Positions 36,024-44,760 of a stretch of DNA of 64,000 nt are shown here, one piece after another. The notes under the pieces were generated by a model that worked only from the letters and a program-made list of their open reading frames with translations, had not been told where the DNA came from and made no database searches. Both the position numbers and the translations under genes were made by a program. Source of the DNA: Amphibacillus cookii (lineage in GTDB: Bacteria > Bacillota > Bacilli > Bacillales > Amphibacillaceae); NCBI RefSeq assembly GCF_016908375.1, contig NZ_JAFBDS010000009.1:1-64000 (forward strand), in the 5' to 3' direction. Every line of letters begins with the position of its first letter. Position 1 is the first letter of the stretch.

Positions 36024-36623
36024 GTGTTGAAAAAACAAACGGTTTGGTTATTAACCTTGTTAAGCTTAATGATTGTTCTTAGTGTATATTATATGAATTC
36101 ACCTAACGAAGAAGATTTTGCCTTCATTTTTCAAGAAGATGATGAAGAGTCAACAGAGATGACAAATAATGAAGATTTTGAAATAGAATTATCAAATGAG
36201 ACGATCGATGAGGAAGCAGGAGAAGTAGATGAGGAAGTGGAATCTAATATATCATCAATTACTTCTGATGAAGAATTGTTCACATTAATCCGAATGGAAC
36301 TTGCTCAAACAAGGAGCAGTCGAATTGAACAGTTAGAGACCGTAGTTGCCTCAAGTACAGCTTCAACTGAAGAGAAAAACAAAGCCTACGATGAAATGAA
36401 GAAAATTGATCAATTATCTACAAAAGAACTTATTGTAGAAGAAACGTTGAAGTCTGAATATGATTACGCCGATGTGCTCGTTCGTTCAATGGATGAGAAC
36501 GTGGTGGTGACTGTTAAAACCGATCAGTTATCTGAAACAGAGGCCAATCAAATTATGCGAATGGTTTATGATGAATTTGGCCCTATGCAAGTCGAAGTAA
36601 AGTTTCAACCTTCACAAACGTAA
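36024..36623 (+). CDS. spoIIIAH: Stage III sporulation protein AH
   Basis: 199 residues from GTG 36024. The N-terminus MLKKQTVWLLTLLSLMIVLS is almost identical to B. subtilis SpoIIIAH. An acidic linker (35-85) is followed by the YscJ/FliF-like domain that binds forespore SpoIIQ. Starts one base after the spoIIIAG stop with GGAGAGGG upstream. Last gene of the operon. Confidence 0.96.
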   Translation: MLKKQTVWLLTLLSLMIVLSVYYMNSPNEEDFAFIFQEDDEESTEMTNNEDFEIELSNETIDEEAGEVDEEVESNISSITSDEELFTLIRMELAQTRSSRIEQLETVVASSTASTEEKNKAYDEMKKIDQLSTKELIVEETLKSEYDYADVLVRSMDENVVVTVKTDQLSETEANQIMRMVYDEFGPMQVEVKFQPSQT

Positions 36624-36625
36624 AT

Positions 36626-36665
36626 AAACAAAGCGCAATTATCGCAATTGCGCTTTGTTTATTTA
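36626..36665 (+). terminator. Terminator of the spoIIIA operon
   Basis: 15-bp perfect arms AAACAAAGCGCAATT (36626-36640) and AATTGCGCTTTGTTT (36646-36660) followed by ATTTATT. Confidence 0.9.
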
Positions 36666-36749
36666 TTAGCATTTATAAAACTATTTTTGGATAATATAAA
36701 TAAAACACGTATTTGGGCAAAGTGAAGGTTAAACAGTGTAAAGTGACTC

Positions 36750-36909
36750 ATAAAACGAACCTTCAATCAGTGAGGATTTTTGATCTTGTTCCACTGATTG
36801 GTCTTTGAGTGAATCATGACATTAGCGTCCGTTATCACCCCGCCTCAATCGATTGAGCTCTGCTCTCTATATTGAAGTGGGCGTTTTACGGACAGTTATC
36901 CGTGATAAA
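36750..36909 (-). repeat. Repeat I copy G (short form)
   Basis: Inverted. Tail hairpin reduced to CAATCAGTG / CACTGATTG with a 24-base loop and no modules. The head hairpin TGTCCGT / ACGGACG is intact. It lies in the 456-base gap between spoIIIAH and accB. The other 170 bases before accB are AT-rich and presumably hold the acc promoter, which I cannot place. Confidence 0.85.
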
Positions 36910-37079
36910 TAAATGAGATAAGCGCTAATCAGGCTTTTATCCATTAAAGTTTGTTATCTCGAACGAAAAAGAATAGTTGAAGTTTCAGTCATCTTTTAAT
37001 AGAATGTTAAGAGTAATCATTAGTACCTGTTATTAATATTTCGTTTTTAATATTTATTATGTCACGAGGAGTGGTAACA

Positions 37080-37559
37080 TTGTTGAAAATTAGTGAAATT
37101 AAAGATTTAATAAAGTGTTTAGATGAGTCGTCATTAGATGAGATGGTCTATGAATATGAAGGAGAAAAGATAAAATTAAAGAAAAATCAACCCGTTTCTT
37201 ACACTGAGCCTGTTCCTTATGCTCAACCACAAAAAGTTGAGCCTTTACGTACAGAAGCAAATCTTCAAGTGGCTGACGAAGATTCAAATGAGGTGACAGA
37301 GACGTCTGCCCCCATTTATGATTATCAAATCACTTCTCCTATGGTTGGAACTTTCTATTTGTCCTCTTCACCTGAAAGTGGTCCATATGTTGAAATTGGA
37401 GACCAGATTTCTAAAAAAACGGTCGTTTGTATTATAGAAGCGATGAAATTATTCAATGAAATTGAAGCCGAAGTAGATGGGGAAATTGTTGAGATACTAG
37501 CTGAAGATGGGGAACTGGTTGAGTATGGACAGCCTTTATTTGGCGTGAAGAGAAAATAG
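37080..37559 (+). CDS. accB: Biotin carboxyl carrier protein of acetyl-CoA carboxylase
   Basis: 159 residues from TTG 37080 (GAGGAG 8 bases upstream), giving [20 protein letters not shown], which matches the B. subtilis N-terminus. An ATG 21 bases earlier precedes the ribosome site. A flexible linker leads to the C-terminal biotinyl domain with the biotin lysine in [13 protein letters not shown]. It carries CO2 in the first step of fatty acid synthesis. Confidence 0.96.
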   Translation: MLKISEIKDLIKCLDESSLDEMVYEYEGEKIKLKKNQPVSYTEPVPYAQPQKVEPLRTEANLQVADEDSNEVTETSAPIYDYQITSPMVGTFYLSSSPESGPYVEIGDQISKKTVVCIIEAMKLFNEIEAEVDGEIVEILAEDGELVEYGQPLFGVKRK

Positions 37560-37568
37560 GAGGCTATT

Positions 37569-38933
37569 ATGATTAAAAAGATATTAATTGCGAATCGTGG
37601 GGAAATAGCTGTAAGGATTATTAGGGCATGCAAAGAATTAGGTATTCTTACAGTAGCGATATATTCTGAAGCCGATCGAGATGCGTTACATGTGCAATTA
37701 GCGGATGAGGCTTACTGTATTGGCCCAGCCAATAGTCAAGATAGTTATTTGAATTTTACCCCGATTATGAGTGTTGCTAATTTAACTGAAGTCGATGCCA
37801 TACATCCTGGCTATGGTTTTTTATCAGAGAACGCTGATTTTGCTGAAATATGTGCGAAGTGCAATATTACATTTATTGGTCCGAGCGTCCATGCGATACA
37901 AAAAATGGGCACTAAAGATGTAGCGCGTGATACAATGAAACAAGCGAATGTTCCAATCGTTCCTGGATCTGATGGAGTTATTGAATCAGATGAACAAGCT
38001 ATTCAATTAGCTGAAGCAATTGGCTTTCCAGTGATTTTAAAAGCTACAGCGGGTGGTGGTGGCAAGGGTATCCGTGTGGTTAACGAAAAGCAAGATTTGT
38101 TAAAGTCACTTAAAGTGACGCAACAAGAAGCTGAGAAAGCCTTCGGAAATTCAGGTGTGTATATTGAGAAGTTTATTGAAGATTTCTCACATGTAGAAAT
38201 ACAAGTACTAGCAGATAACTTTGGAAATGTGATACACTTAGGTGAGAGAGATTGTTCTGTCCAACGTCGCTTGCAAAAATTGATAGAAGAGACACCTTCT
38301 CCTGCCATTAATGAAACCATTCGCGAGCAAATGGGTGCTTCAGCAGTAAAAGCTGCTAAAGCGGTTAATTATTCTGGAGCTGGTACAGTTGAATTTATCT
38401 TCGATAAGAAAGAGCAAAAATTTTATTTTATGGAAATGAACACACGTATTCAGGTAGAACATCCTGTCACTGAGATGATAACAGGCATTGATTTAATTAA
38501 AGAGCAAATTAAAGTTGCTAGTCACCAACCGCTAACTATTGAGCAAAGTGATGTTGAATTTAATGGTTGGGCTATGGAATGCCGTATTAATGCAGAAGAT
38601 CCGAATCGAAACTTTATGCCTACTCCTGGATTAATTGAACTTTATTTACCGCCTGGAGGATTAGGTGTTAGGGTTGATTCTGCGGCTTATCCAGGTTATA
38701 AAATACCACCATACTATGATTCGATGATAGCTAAATTAATTACATATGGTCAATCACGAGAAGAAGCCATTGATCGTATGAAAAGAGCGTTAAGTGAATT
38801 TTTTATTGAGGGTATTTCTACAACCATTCCATTCCATAAAAAAGTATTAGAACATGAAGTATTTTTATCAGGTGATTTTAATACAAAATTTCTTGAGTTA
38901 CATCCAATTATGGAGAATCATTCAAAAGACTAG
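37569..38933 (+). CDS. accC: Biotin carboxylase subunit of acetyl-CoA carboxylase
   Basis: 454 residues, ATP-grasp enzyme that carboxylates biotin on AccB. Glycine-rich ATP loop [13 protein letters not shown] near 155-167, [10 protein letters not shown], and the catalytic [14 protein letters not shown] near 285-298. 9 bases after accB, with TAGGAGGC. The two form the accBC operon, with yqhY next. Confidence 0.97.
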   Translation: MIKKILIANRGEIAVRIIRACKELGILTVAIYSEADRDALHVQLADEAYCIGPANSQDSYLNFTPIMSVANLTEVDAIHPGYGFLSENADFAEICAKCNITFIGPSVHAIQKMGTKDVARDTMKQANVPIVPGSDGVIESDEQAIQLAEAIGFPVILKATAGGGGKGIRVVNEKQDLLKSLKVTQQEAEKAFGNSGVYIEKFIEDFSHVEIQVLADNFGNVIHLGERDCSVQRRLQKLIEETPSPAINETIREQMGASAVKAAKAVNYSGAGTVEFIFDKKEQKFYFMEMNTRIQVEHPVTEMITGIDLIKEQIKVASHQPLTIEQSDVEFNGWAMECRINAEDPNRNFMPTPGLIELYLPPGGLGVRVDSAAYPGYKIPPYYDSMIAKLITYGQSREEAIDRMKRALSEFFIEGISTTIPFHKKVLEHEVFLSGDFNTKFLELHPIMENHSKD

Positions 38934-38975
38934 GGCAGCAATTCGTTCGATTATCGTTAAAGGGGTGGATTTAAA

Positions 38976-39371
38976 GTGAGTGAACAAACCATTTTAAATG
39001 TAGGTGAAGATTCAAGCTTAGGAAATGTAGAGATAGCGCCTGTTGTTATTGAAGTCATAGCAGGCATTGCAACTACTGAAATTAAAGGTGTTTCCTCAAT
39101 GAGGGGCAACTTTGCTACTGGGGTTGCAGAACGTTTTGGTATGAAATCACACGGTAAAGGCATTAAGGTTGAACTGACTGAAACCGGGGTTGCGATTGAT
39201 GTGTTCCTTGTTTTAGATTATGGTGTAACCATTCCAGTCGTTGCACAAAAGATACAACATAATATTAGACAGACATTAAAAACAATGACTGCACTGGATA
39301 TTGAAGAAATAAACGTACATGTTGTAGGAATACAAATGGAGAAGGATGTCCAACAAGAGAGCTCTAATTAA
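38976..39371 (+). CDS. Asp23/Gls24 family protein (YqhY)
   Basis: 131 residues, DUF322/Asp23 fold. Conserved core IAPVVIEVIAGIATTEIKGV followed by VDVFLVLDYGVTIP-like strands. In B. subtilis YqhY is coupled to accBC and affects acetyl-CoA carboxylase activity; deletion there selects acc mutations. The same gene order here supports that link. The start is GTG 38976 after GGGGTGG. A terminator follows. Confidence 0.92.
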   Translation: MSEQTILNVGEDSSLGNVEIAPVVIEVIAGIATTEIKGVSSMRGNFATGVAERFGMKSHGKGIKVELTETGVAIDVFLVLDYGVTIPVVAQKIQHNIRQTLKTMTALDIEEINVHVVGIQMEKDVQQESSN

Positions 39372-39445
39372 ACAGCTAAGTAATTTAAGTTGGAAAACGT
39401 TAATTTGACATGGGAGTAAGTATGTTCTAGTTGTACATTCAAATG

Positions 39446-39478
39446 AGCTGGCTTTTTTAAAAGTCAGCTTCTTTTTTT
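39446..39478 (+). terminator. Terminator of accBC-yqhY
   Basis: AGCTGGCTTTT / AAAAGTCAGCT stem, then CTTTTTTT. Confidence 0.88.
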
Positions 39479-39547
39479 ATGAATGGGAATGTTATTAACG
39501 ATGGTTAATTAAGGCTAAAATGTTTTGATTAAAATACGAAACACAAG

Positions 39548-39630
39548 TTGCTCCCGCCTAACCAAATAAATTCGCTTCTTTTACCAGTATGTAATAAATA
39601 AAGTTGGGGCGGAGCGATGTAGCTTTTTTT
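39548..39630 (+). ncRNA. Large hairpin plus T-run upstream of nusB (possible short RNA or leader)
   Basis: Arms TTGCTCCCGCCTAAC (39548-39562) and GTTGGGGCGGAGCGA (39603-39617) pair over about 14 bp with one bulged base on each side. A 40-base AT-rich loop lies between, and seven T follow at 39624-39630. It comes after the yqhY terminator, so it would end a separate transcript or attenuate nusB. Not similar to any RNA family I know. Explains part of the 348-base gap before nusB. Confidence 0.4.
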
Positions 39631-39719
39631 AAGTAAATTCGATATGATAGTATTGAGTTTAATGATGTGATTGTTGAACGGATAATGGTAGTATGTATAG
39701 ATGAATAAGGAGAATGGAT

Positions 39720-40103
39720 ATGAAGCGAAGAACTGCAAGAGAGAAGGCATTTCAAATACTTTTTTCAATCGATAATGAAAATTTTGATTTGCATGAAGCA
39801 ACGATGTTGATAATGGAAGATCAAAGTATGGACCCGTTTCTTGACACACTAATTAATGGTGTAGTGAATGCAAAGGAAATGCTTGACCAAAAGATAGAAA
39901 ACCATTTGGAAAACTGGAGTTTTAACCGACTAGCTACGGTGGAAAAAACCCTTTTACGAATGGCAGCATACGAAATGTTTTATGAGCTAAAGACACCAAA
40001 AGGTGTAGCTATTAATGAAGCTGTGGAGTTAGCTCATGTTTATGGAGATGAGAAATCCGGTCAGTTTATTAACGGCGTTTTGTCTAAAATGAGTAATGAC
40101 TAA
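39720..40103 (+). CDS. nusB: Transcription antitermination factor NusB
   Basis: 127 residues from ATG 39720 (AAGGAG 7 bases upstream; ATG 39714 is too close). N-terminal MKRRTAREKAFQILFSID is the usual NusB start. An all-helical protein that binds boxA RNA with NusE and supports rRNA antitermination. It heads a run of genes nusB-folD-xseA-xseB-ispA, spaced by 20 bases or less or overlapping. Confidence 0.97.
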   Translation: MKRRTAREKAFQILFSIDNENFDLHEATMLIMEDQSMDPFLDTLINGVVNAKEMLDQKIENHLENWSFNRLATVEKTLLRMAAYEMFYELKTPKGVAINEAVELAHVYGDEKSGQFINGVLSKMSND

Positions 40104-40120
40104 ATAAGGGGGATGTTAAA

Positions 40121-40978
40121 ATGTCAGCACAAATCATTTACGGTGATCAGCTTGCTCAATCGTTACGTGAAGATATGAAAAATGAGGTTAAGGTGTTGAA
40201 AGATAAAGGTGTTACGCCTAAACTAGTTGTTATTTTAATCGGGGATGATCCTGCATCTAAATCTTACGTCTCAGGAAAGCAAAAAGCGGCTGACTTTATT
40301 GGTATTGATTCAGAATTGATTACTTTACCTAGTACAACAAGTGAAAAGGAATTGCTGAAGTTAATTAACGATTTCAATCATTCAAAAGATGTTAATGGTA
40401 TCTTAGTTCAATTACCTTTACCTAAACATATCAATGAACAACATATTATTGAGGCGATTAACCCAGATAAAGATGTTGATGGCTTTCATCCAATAAGTAT
40501 TGGAAGATTATTAACAAATCAAGACACTTTCTTGCCGTGTACACCATTGGGAATCCTAACCATGCTAAAGTCAAAGAACATTGAAATCGCTGGGAAGCAT
40601 GTTGTCGTTGTAGGGCGAAGTAATATCGTCGGTAAACCTGTGGGTCAATTATTACTGAATGAACATGCGACGGTTACTTATTGTCACTCTAAAACAAAAG
40701 ATATGTCGTTGTATACAAAGTCAGCAGACATTTTAATTGTAGCAGTTGGACGAGCCCAATTTATCACAAGTGAACATATCAAGGAAGGTGCAACGGTTAT
40801 TGATGTCGGTGTTAATCGAATAGAAGATGGCTCGCTAACAGGTGATGTCGATTTTGAACAAGTCAAAGAGAAGGCTGCTTATCTAACACCAGTCCCAAAA
40901 GGCGTTGGTCCTATGACGATTACCATGTTGATGCAAAATACCATTAAAGCAGCAATTGCTCAAACTAAACAAGTGTAG
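40121..40978 (+). CDS. folD: Methylenetetrahydrofolate dehydrogenase / cyclohydrolase
   Basis: 285 residues. Bifunctional enzyme interconverting 5,10-methylene-, methenyl- and 10-formyl-THF with NADP. Conserved YVSGKQKAA (active lysine/tyrosine), QLPLPKH, DVDGFHP, and NADP loop VVGRSNIVGKPV near 162-173. 17 bases after nusB, start ATG after AGGGGGATG. Confidence 0.97.
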   Translation: MSAQIIYGDQLAQSLREDMKNEVKVLKDKGVTPKLVVILIGDDPASKSYVSGKQKAADFIGIDSELITLPSTTSEKELLKLINDFNHSKDVNGILVQLPLPKHINEQHIIEAINPDKDVDGFHPISIGRLLTNQDTFLPCTPLGILTMLKSKNIEIAGKHVVVVGRSNIVGKPVGQLLLNEHATVTYCHSKTKDMSLYTKSADILIVAVGRAQFITSEHIKEGATVIDVGVNRIEDGSLTGDVDFEQVKEKAAYLTPVPKGVGPMTITMLMQNTIKAAIAQTKQV

Positions 40979-40990
40979 GAATGATAGAAT

Positions 40991-42340
40991 ATGAATCCAA
41001 AATATCTTACGGTAACGGCGCTAACACGTTATATAAAACGCAAGTTTGAGTTAGACGATCATTTATCAACCGTATGGTTAAAAGCAGAAATTTCCAACTT
41101 TAAACATCACAGCCGTGGTCATATGTATTTTACATTGAAGGATGACAATGCGCGTATACTTGCGGTCATGTTTGCTGGATATAATCGTTTTTTAAAGTTC
41201 AAGCCAGAAGATGGCATGGATGTTATCGTAAAAGGGCAGGTAAATGTATACGAACCACAGGGTCAATATCAACTTTATGTCCATGAGATGATCCCAGATG
41301 GAGTAGGGGCTTTACATTTAGCATTTGAACAACTTAAAAATAAGTTAGAAAAGGAAGGATTGTTTGATCAACAAAATAAAAAAAACATTCCTACCATTCC
41401 GCGACATTTAGGTATTATTACGTCCGAAACAGGGGCAGCTATTCGGGATATTTTAACGACTATAAGGAGACGATTTCCGCTAGTCAAGGTGACGTTATTC
41501 CCTGCGCTTGTTCAAGGTGACGGAGCAAAATATGATCTTGTCAAAAAATTAGAACAAGCCAATGATGATCAAACGATAGATACTTTGATTTTAGCTAGAG
41601 GTGGGGGATCTATCGAAGAGCTTTGGCCGTTTAATGAAGAAATGGTCGCAAGAGCTGTCGCAGCCTCTCATATTCCGATAATCTCTGGTATCGGTCATGA
41701 GACTGATTTTACGATTGTTGATTTTATTGCAGACCTCCGCGCCGCTACGCCAACAGGAGCAGCTGAGTTAGCTGTGCCATCTAAGAAAGATATCGCTAAC
41801 CAAATAGAAAGTAATCGCCGAACTCTACATAGAGGAATAAAAGCAGTGATCAATCGAAATGAGGCAAAGCTAAATAAAATTCAATCGAGTTACGCATTTA
41901 AGTACCCTAAGCAACTCCTTTCTCAAAAAGAGCAGGAGCTTGACCGATTAATTGAATCCATTCATAGAAATATGAAATCAAATTTAACGAAACAGCAATT
42001 TCATTATCATCAACTCATGTCTCGGTTACATTCAAAACATCCAACACAACAAATAAAATTAAATCAACAAAAAGCAGGCTATTTGACCAATGCTCTAGAA
42101 AATAATTTTAAATCCCACTTTAGAAATAAAGTTGTTCAATTCGAAAAACAATTGGATAAGTTGAAAGTCCTTAGTCCGCTTGAGACCATGAAAAGAGGCT
42201 ATGGAATTGGCTATTCATCATCTGGAAGTTTGATTAAATCTGTTAAGCAAGTTGCTCCAGGTGAACAAGTCACCTTTAAATTACAAGATGGCTATTTAGA
42301 CTGTCAAATATGGGGGATAGAGGAGGATCAAAATGAGTGA
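40991..42340 (+). CDS. xseA: Exodeoxyribonuclease VII large subunit
   Basis: 449 residues. N-terminal OB-fold (LTVTALTRYIKRKFELDDHL...WLKAEISNFKHHSRGHMYF), catalytic middle domain (GIITSETGAAIRDILTTIRRRFP, and RGGGSIEELWPFNEE), long coiled coil 270-400. Degrades single-stranded DNA with XseB. Overlaps xseB by 8 bases. Confidence 0.97.
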   Translation: MNPKYLTVTALTRYIKRKFELDDHLSTVWLKAEISNFKHHSRGHMYFTLKDDNARILAVMFAGYNRFLKFKPEDGMDVIVKGQVNVYEPQGQYQLYVHEMIPDGVGALHLAFEQLKNKLEKEGLFDQQNKKNIPTIPRHLGIITSETGAAIRDILTTIRRRFPLVKVTLFPALVQGDGAKYDLVKKLEQANDDQTIDTLILARGGGSIEELWPFNEEMVARAVAASHIPIISGIGHETDFTIVDFIADLRAATPTGAAELAVPSKKDIANQIESNRRTLHRGIKAVINRNEAKLNKIQSSYAFKYPKQLLSQKEQELDRLIESIHRNMKSNLTKQQFHYHQLMSRLHSKHPTQQIKLNQQKAGYLTNALENNFKSHFRNKVVQFEKQLDKLKVLSPLETMKRGYGIGYSSSGSLIKSVKQVAPGEQVTFKLQDGYLDCQIWGIEEDQNE

Positions 42341-42569
42341 TGAAAAAAGAAGCTTTGAAGATGTAATGGGCGAATTGGATAATATTGTAAAGAAACTAGA
42401 AGAAGCTGATATCCCACTAGAAGAAGCAATTGATTATTATCAAAAGGGTGTTAAATTATCGAAGTGGTGTGATGATAAATTAGCTGAAGTTGAGAAACAA
42501 GTTGCCCATATTGTTGACGAAAATGGCGAAACAAAGACAATGGCATTTGAGGAGTCAAAAGATGAATGA
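42333..42569 (+). CDS. xseB: Exodeoxyribonuclease VII small subunit
   Basis: 78 residues, helical hairpin SFEDVMGELDNIVKKLEEADIPLEEAIDYYQKG. It joins the XseA coiled coil in several copies. Start overlaps the xseA stop by 8 bases, and its own stop overlaps ispA by 8 bases, so all three are translationally coupled. Confidence 0.96.
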   Translation: MSDEKRSFEDVMGELDNIVKKLEEADIPLEEAIDYYQKGVKLSKWCDDKLAEVEKQVAHIVDENGETKTMAFEESKDE

Positions 42570-43446
42570 ATTATTAAATCAATTTGTTGATTTAAATCGA
42601 CAGATTGTCAATGAGACTTTACAAGAGTTAATTATGAAACAATCGATTCCAGAACGATTAAAACAAGCCATTCTTTATTCGATAAATGCTGGTGGGAAAA
42701 GAGTACGGCCAATATTAATGATAGCAAGTTGTGAAGCTTTTCAGGGGGATAAGCATAAGGTTCTTCCCATCGCAGCTGCGTTAGAAATGGTCCATACCTA
42801 TTCTCTTATCCATGATGATTTACCAGCAATGGATAACGATGATTTAAGGCGTGGATTACCTACTAATCATATTAAATTCGATGAATCAACTGCTATTTTA
42901 GCTGGTGATGCCTTGCTAACATTAAGCTTTCAAGTTATAAATGAGGCGGAAACCTTAACGCCAGAGGAGAAAGTCTTTGCTAGTAAAAAATTGAGCTTAG
43001 CTGCTGGTGGTAGCGGTATGGTTGCTGGTCAAGTATTAGATATTGCTGCTGAGAACAAAAGAATTGAACTACAAGCATTAGAAAATATTCATCGCTTAAA
43101 GACCGGGCAATTACTCATTTATGCAATGGAGATGGGGGCATATATGGCTGGTACTTCATATAAAGAGCTAGAAGCGATCAAAGCTTGTGCCGATCAGATG
43201 GGATTAATTTTTCAGATTCAAGATGATATTCTTGATGTGAATGGTGATCAACAAAAGATGGGCAAGAATATAGGTAGTGATCTAGAAAAGGAAAAAAGTA
43301 CCTATCCAAAAATATATGGCTTAGATGGTGCTTTAAAAGAGAAGCAAGAAAAAGTAGATAGTGCAAAGCAAATATTAGTTGATTTAGGTATAGAAAATTC
43401 AATGCTAGCAGAGCTGATTGATTATTTAAGTGATCGAGATCAGTAA
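42562..43446 (+). CDS. ispA: Farnesyl/geranyl diphosphate synthase
   Basis: 294 residues from ATG 42562 (GAGGAG 7 bases upstream, inside xseB). Trans-prenyltransferase: first Asp-rich motif DDLPAMDNDDLRRG near 85, second DDILD near 225, and K/R substrate region GGKRVRP. It condenses IPP with DMAPP and GPP. Downstream are OLE RNA, oapA and dxs, the arrangement in which OLE RNA was first described. Confidence 0.96.
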   Translation: MNELLNQFVDLNRQIVNETLQELIMKQSIPERLKQAILYSINAGGKRVRPILMIASCEAFQGDKHKVLPIAAALEMVHTYSLIHDDLPAMDNDDLRRGLPTNHIKFDESTAILAGDALLTLSFQVINEAETLTPEEKVFASKKLSLAAGGSGMVAGQVLDIAAENKRIELQALENIHRLKTGQLLIYAMEMGAYMAGTSYKELEAIKACADQMGLIFQIQDDILDVNGDQQKMGKNIGSDLEKEKSTYPKIYGLDGALKEKQEKVDSAKQILVDLGIENSMLAELIDYLSDRDQ

Positions 43447-43476
43447 TGCGGCTGTTTTTAGCCAGCATTGATTAAA

Positions 43477-43505
43477 TGGTCATAAACAATAAAATATGTT
43501 ATACT
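43477..43505 (+). promoter_or_regulatory. Extended -10 promoter before OLE RNA
   Basis: TGGTCA at 43477-43482, 17-base spacer, TG at 43497-43498 and TATACT at 43500-43505. Its start point would be near 43511-43516, coinciding with the 5' end of the OLE P1 stem. Suggests an independent promoter for OLE-oapA-dxs besides read-through from ispA. Confidence 0.6.
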
Positions 43506-43515
43506 ATATACATAA

Positions 43516-44112
43516 GGAATGGTGCAGTATTCTAGTCGATTCTCCACTTCTGAAGGCAGGCCTAAAAATCTGCCAAAGGGCACATCGATGAAGTTCCTTG
43601 TGTCGGCTTGAGGCGCCCAGCCTTGGGTCGGTGCTGGGAGTTAAGGTTGTAGGGCGATCCACAAAGGCATGTGGGCGTTGACCCTACTTCCGCGGAGGCC
43701 CATCTCTGTTGTAGACTTTAGCCAAAGCGCTATGATGGAATGGGGTATGAACCTGTACAGTAGGTGAAAAGGGGATCCTACTGACAGCGTAGCCTGCCTT
43801 GAGTGATTACTGAGGGGATTATAGTTATGCAAGTATTTGGTAGGCCACCAAATACAATGTCTTGTCTATATGAAATCAGAATTGCAAAAGAGGCTAGGAA
43901 GTGGTTAAGAATTGTTGAGGAAATCTCCTAGACTGTTCAATGGGACACTTAAAAGGGATTATAGTACGGTCTAAGTGGCAATCCAGTCTAGCTTTCGGTG
44001 ACGAAGCTAAGATGCATTTAAAGGGGAACCGCCAGAATGGCAACATTCGGTATGCATTTGGGAAAACCTACTGGACCTAAGCCGTAGTTTTTACTTTTTA
44101 AGTGACCATTCC
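43516..44112 (+). ncRNA. OLE RNA (ornate, large, extremophilic RNA)
   Basis: A 696-base gap between ispA and oapA holds a dense, GC-richer, non-coding structured region. The closing stem GGAATGGT (43516-43523) pairs with ACCATTCC (44105-44112) and sets a length of 597 nt; OLE RNAs are about 610 nt. Local helices are plentiful, for example near 43570-43640 and 43980-44050. The position, after ispA/xseB and before a small membrane protein and dxs, is the known OLE context. OLE RNA forms a membrane-bound ribonucleoprotein with OapA and other proteins, and in alkaliphilic Bacillus it affects tolerance to cold, alcohol, Mg and carbon source. I identify it from context, size and closing stem; I did not verify the full consensus. 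Confidence 0.9.
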
Positions 44113-44142
44113 AATTACATATTAAATGTGAGGGAACGTTAA

Positions 44143-44727
44143 ATGGCGAAAGGTCGATCGCAATTAAATAAATCGCTAAAGTTTAGTCTAAGTATTGCCG
44201 TTATCACATTTGTGTTAGCGGCAATTTTTTCAGTTATTTCATCTGCTATATTAAGTGGAGTGGCTTGGGGACTAGGTATATTAATTGTATTGATTATTGT
44301 GTTTTTAGGGGTGTTTTTTGATACACTGGGTGTAGCGGCAACTGCTGCAATTGAGAAACCTTTTCATGCAATGGCTTCAGAGCGTGTTTTTGGTGCAAGA
44401 GAAGCTGTTCTCATTGTACGGAATGCTGACCGTTTTGCTAGCTTTTGTAACGATGTGGTTGGTGATATTTCAGGTGTCATTAGCGGGACTGCATCAGCAC
44501 TCGTGGTCTTACAATTAGCAAATGTGTTAGGGCATGGGGATGGCTCTGCCGTTCAATTAACGATTAATGTTATAATGACAAGTGTTGTTGCTGCCTTAAC
44601 CGTTGGAGGTAAAGCGATTGGAAAATTTTTAGGTATCCATTACACGACAACGATAATTATTCTAGTGGGTAAAACGCTTGCATTTTTAGACAGTAAATTT
44701 AAAATAAAGTTATTAAAGAAAAAATGA
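44143..44727 (+). CDS. oapA: OLE-associated membrane protein OapA
   Basis: 194 residues with about four membrane helices (14-38, 43-67, 115-130, 135-158) and lysine/arginine-rich ends (MAKGRSQLNKSLK and KIKLLKKK). The central cytoplasmic segment SERVFGAREAVLIVRNADRF then FCNDVVGDISG is the conserved part of the family. OapA binds OLE RNA and carries it to the membrane. It resembles the DUF21 membrane domain of CNNM/CorC Mg transporters. It starts 31 bases after the end of OLE RNA and 33 bases before dxs, so all three are probably on one transcript. Confidence 0.93.
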   Translation: MAKGRSQLNKSLKFSLSIAVITFVLAAIFSVISSAILSGVAWGLGILIVLIIVFLGVFFDTLGVAATAAIEKPFHAMASERVFGAREAVLIVRNADRFASFCNDVVGDISGVISGTASALVVLQLANVLGHGDGSAVQLTINVIMTSVVAALTVGGKAIGKFLGIHYTTTIIILVGKTLAFLDSKFKIKLLKKK

Positions 44728-44760
44728 TAATTGAAAGATAAACTCGGGGAGGATTCCTAG

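Noticed and set aside
43641-43832. Minus-strand open frame of 63 codons inside the OLE region
   Set aside because: It lies in the structured RNA, has no ribosome site and no recognisable sequence.
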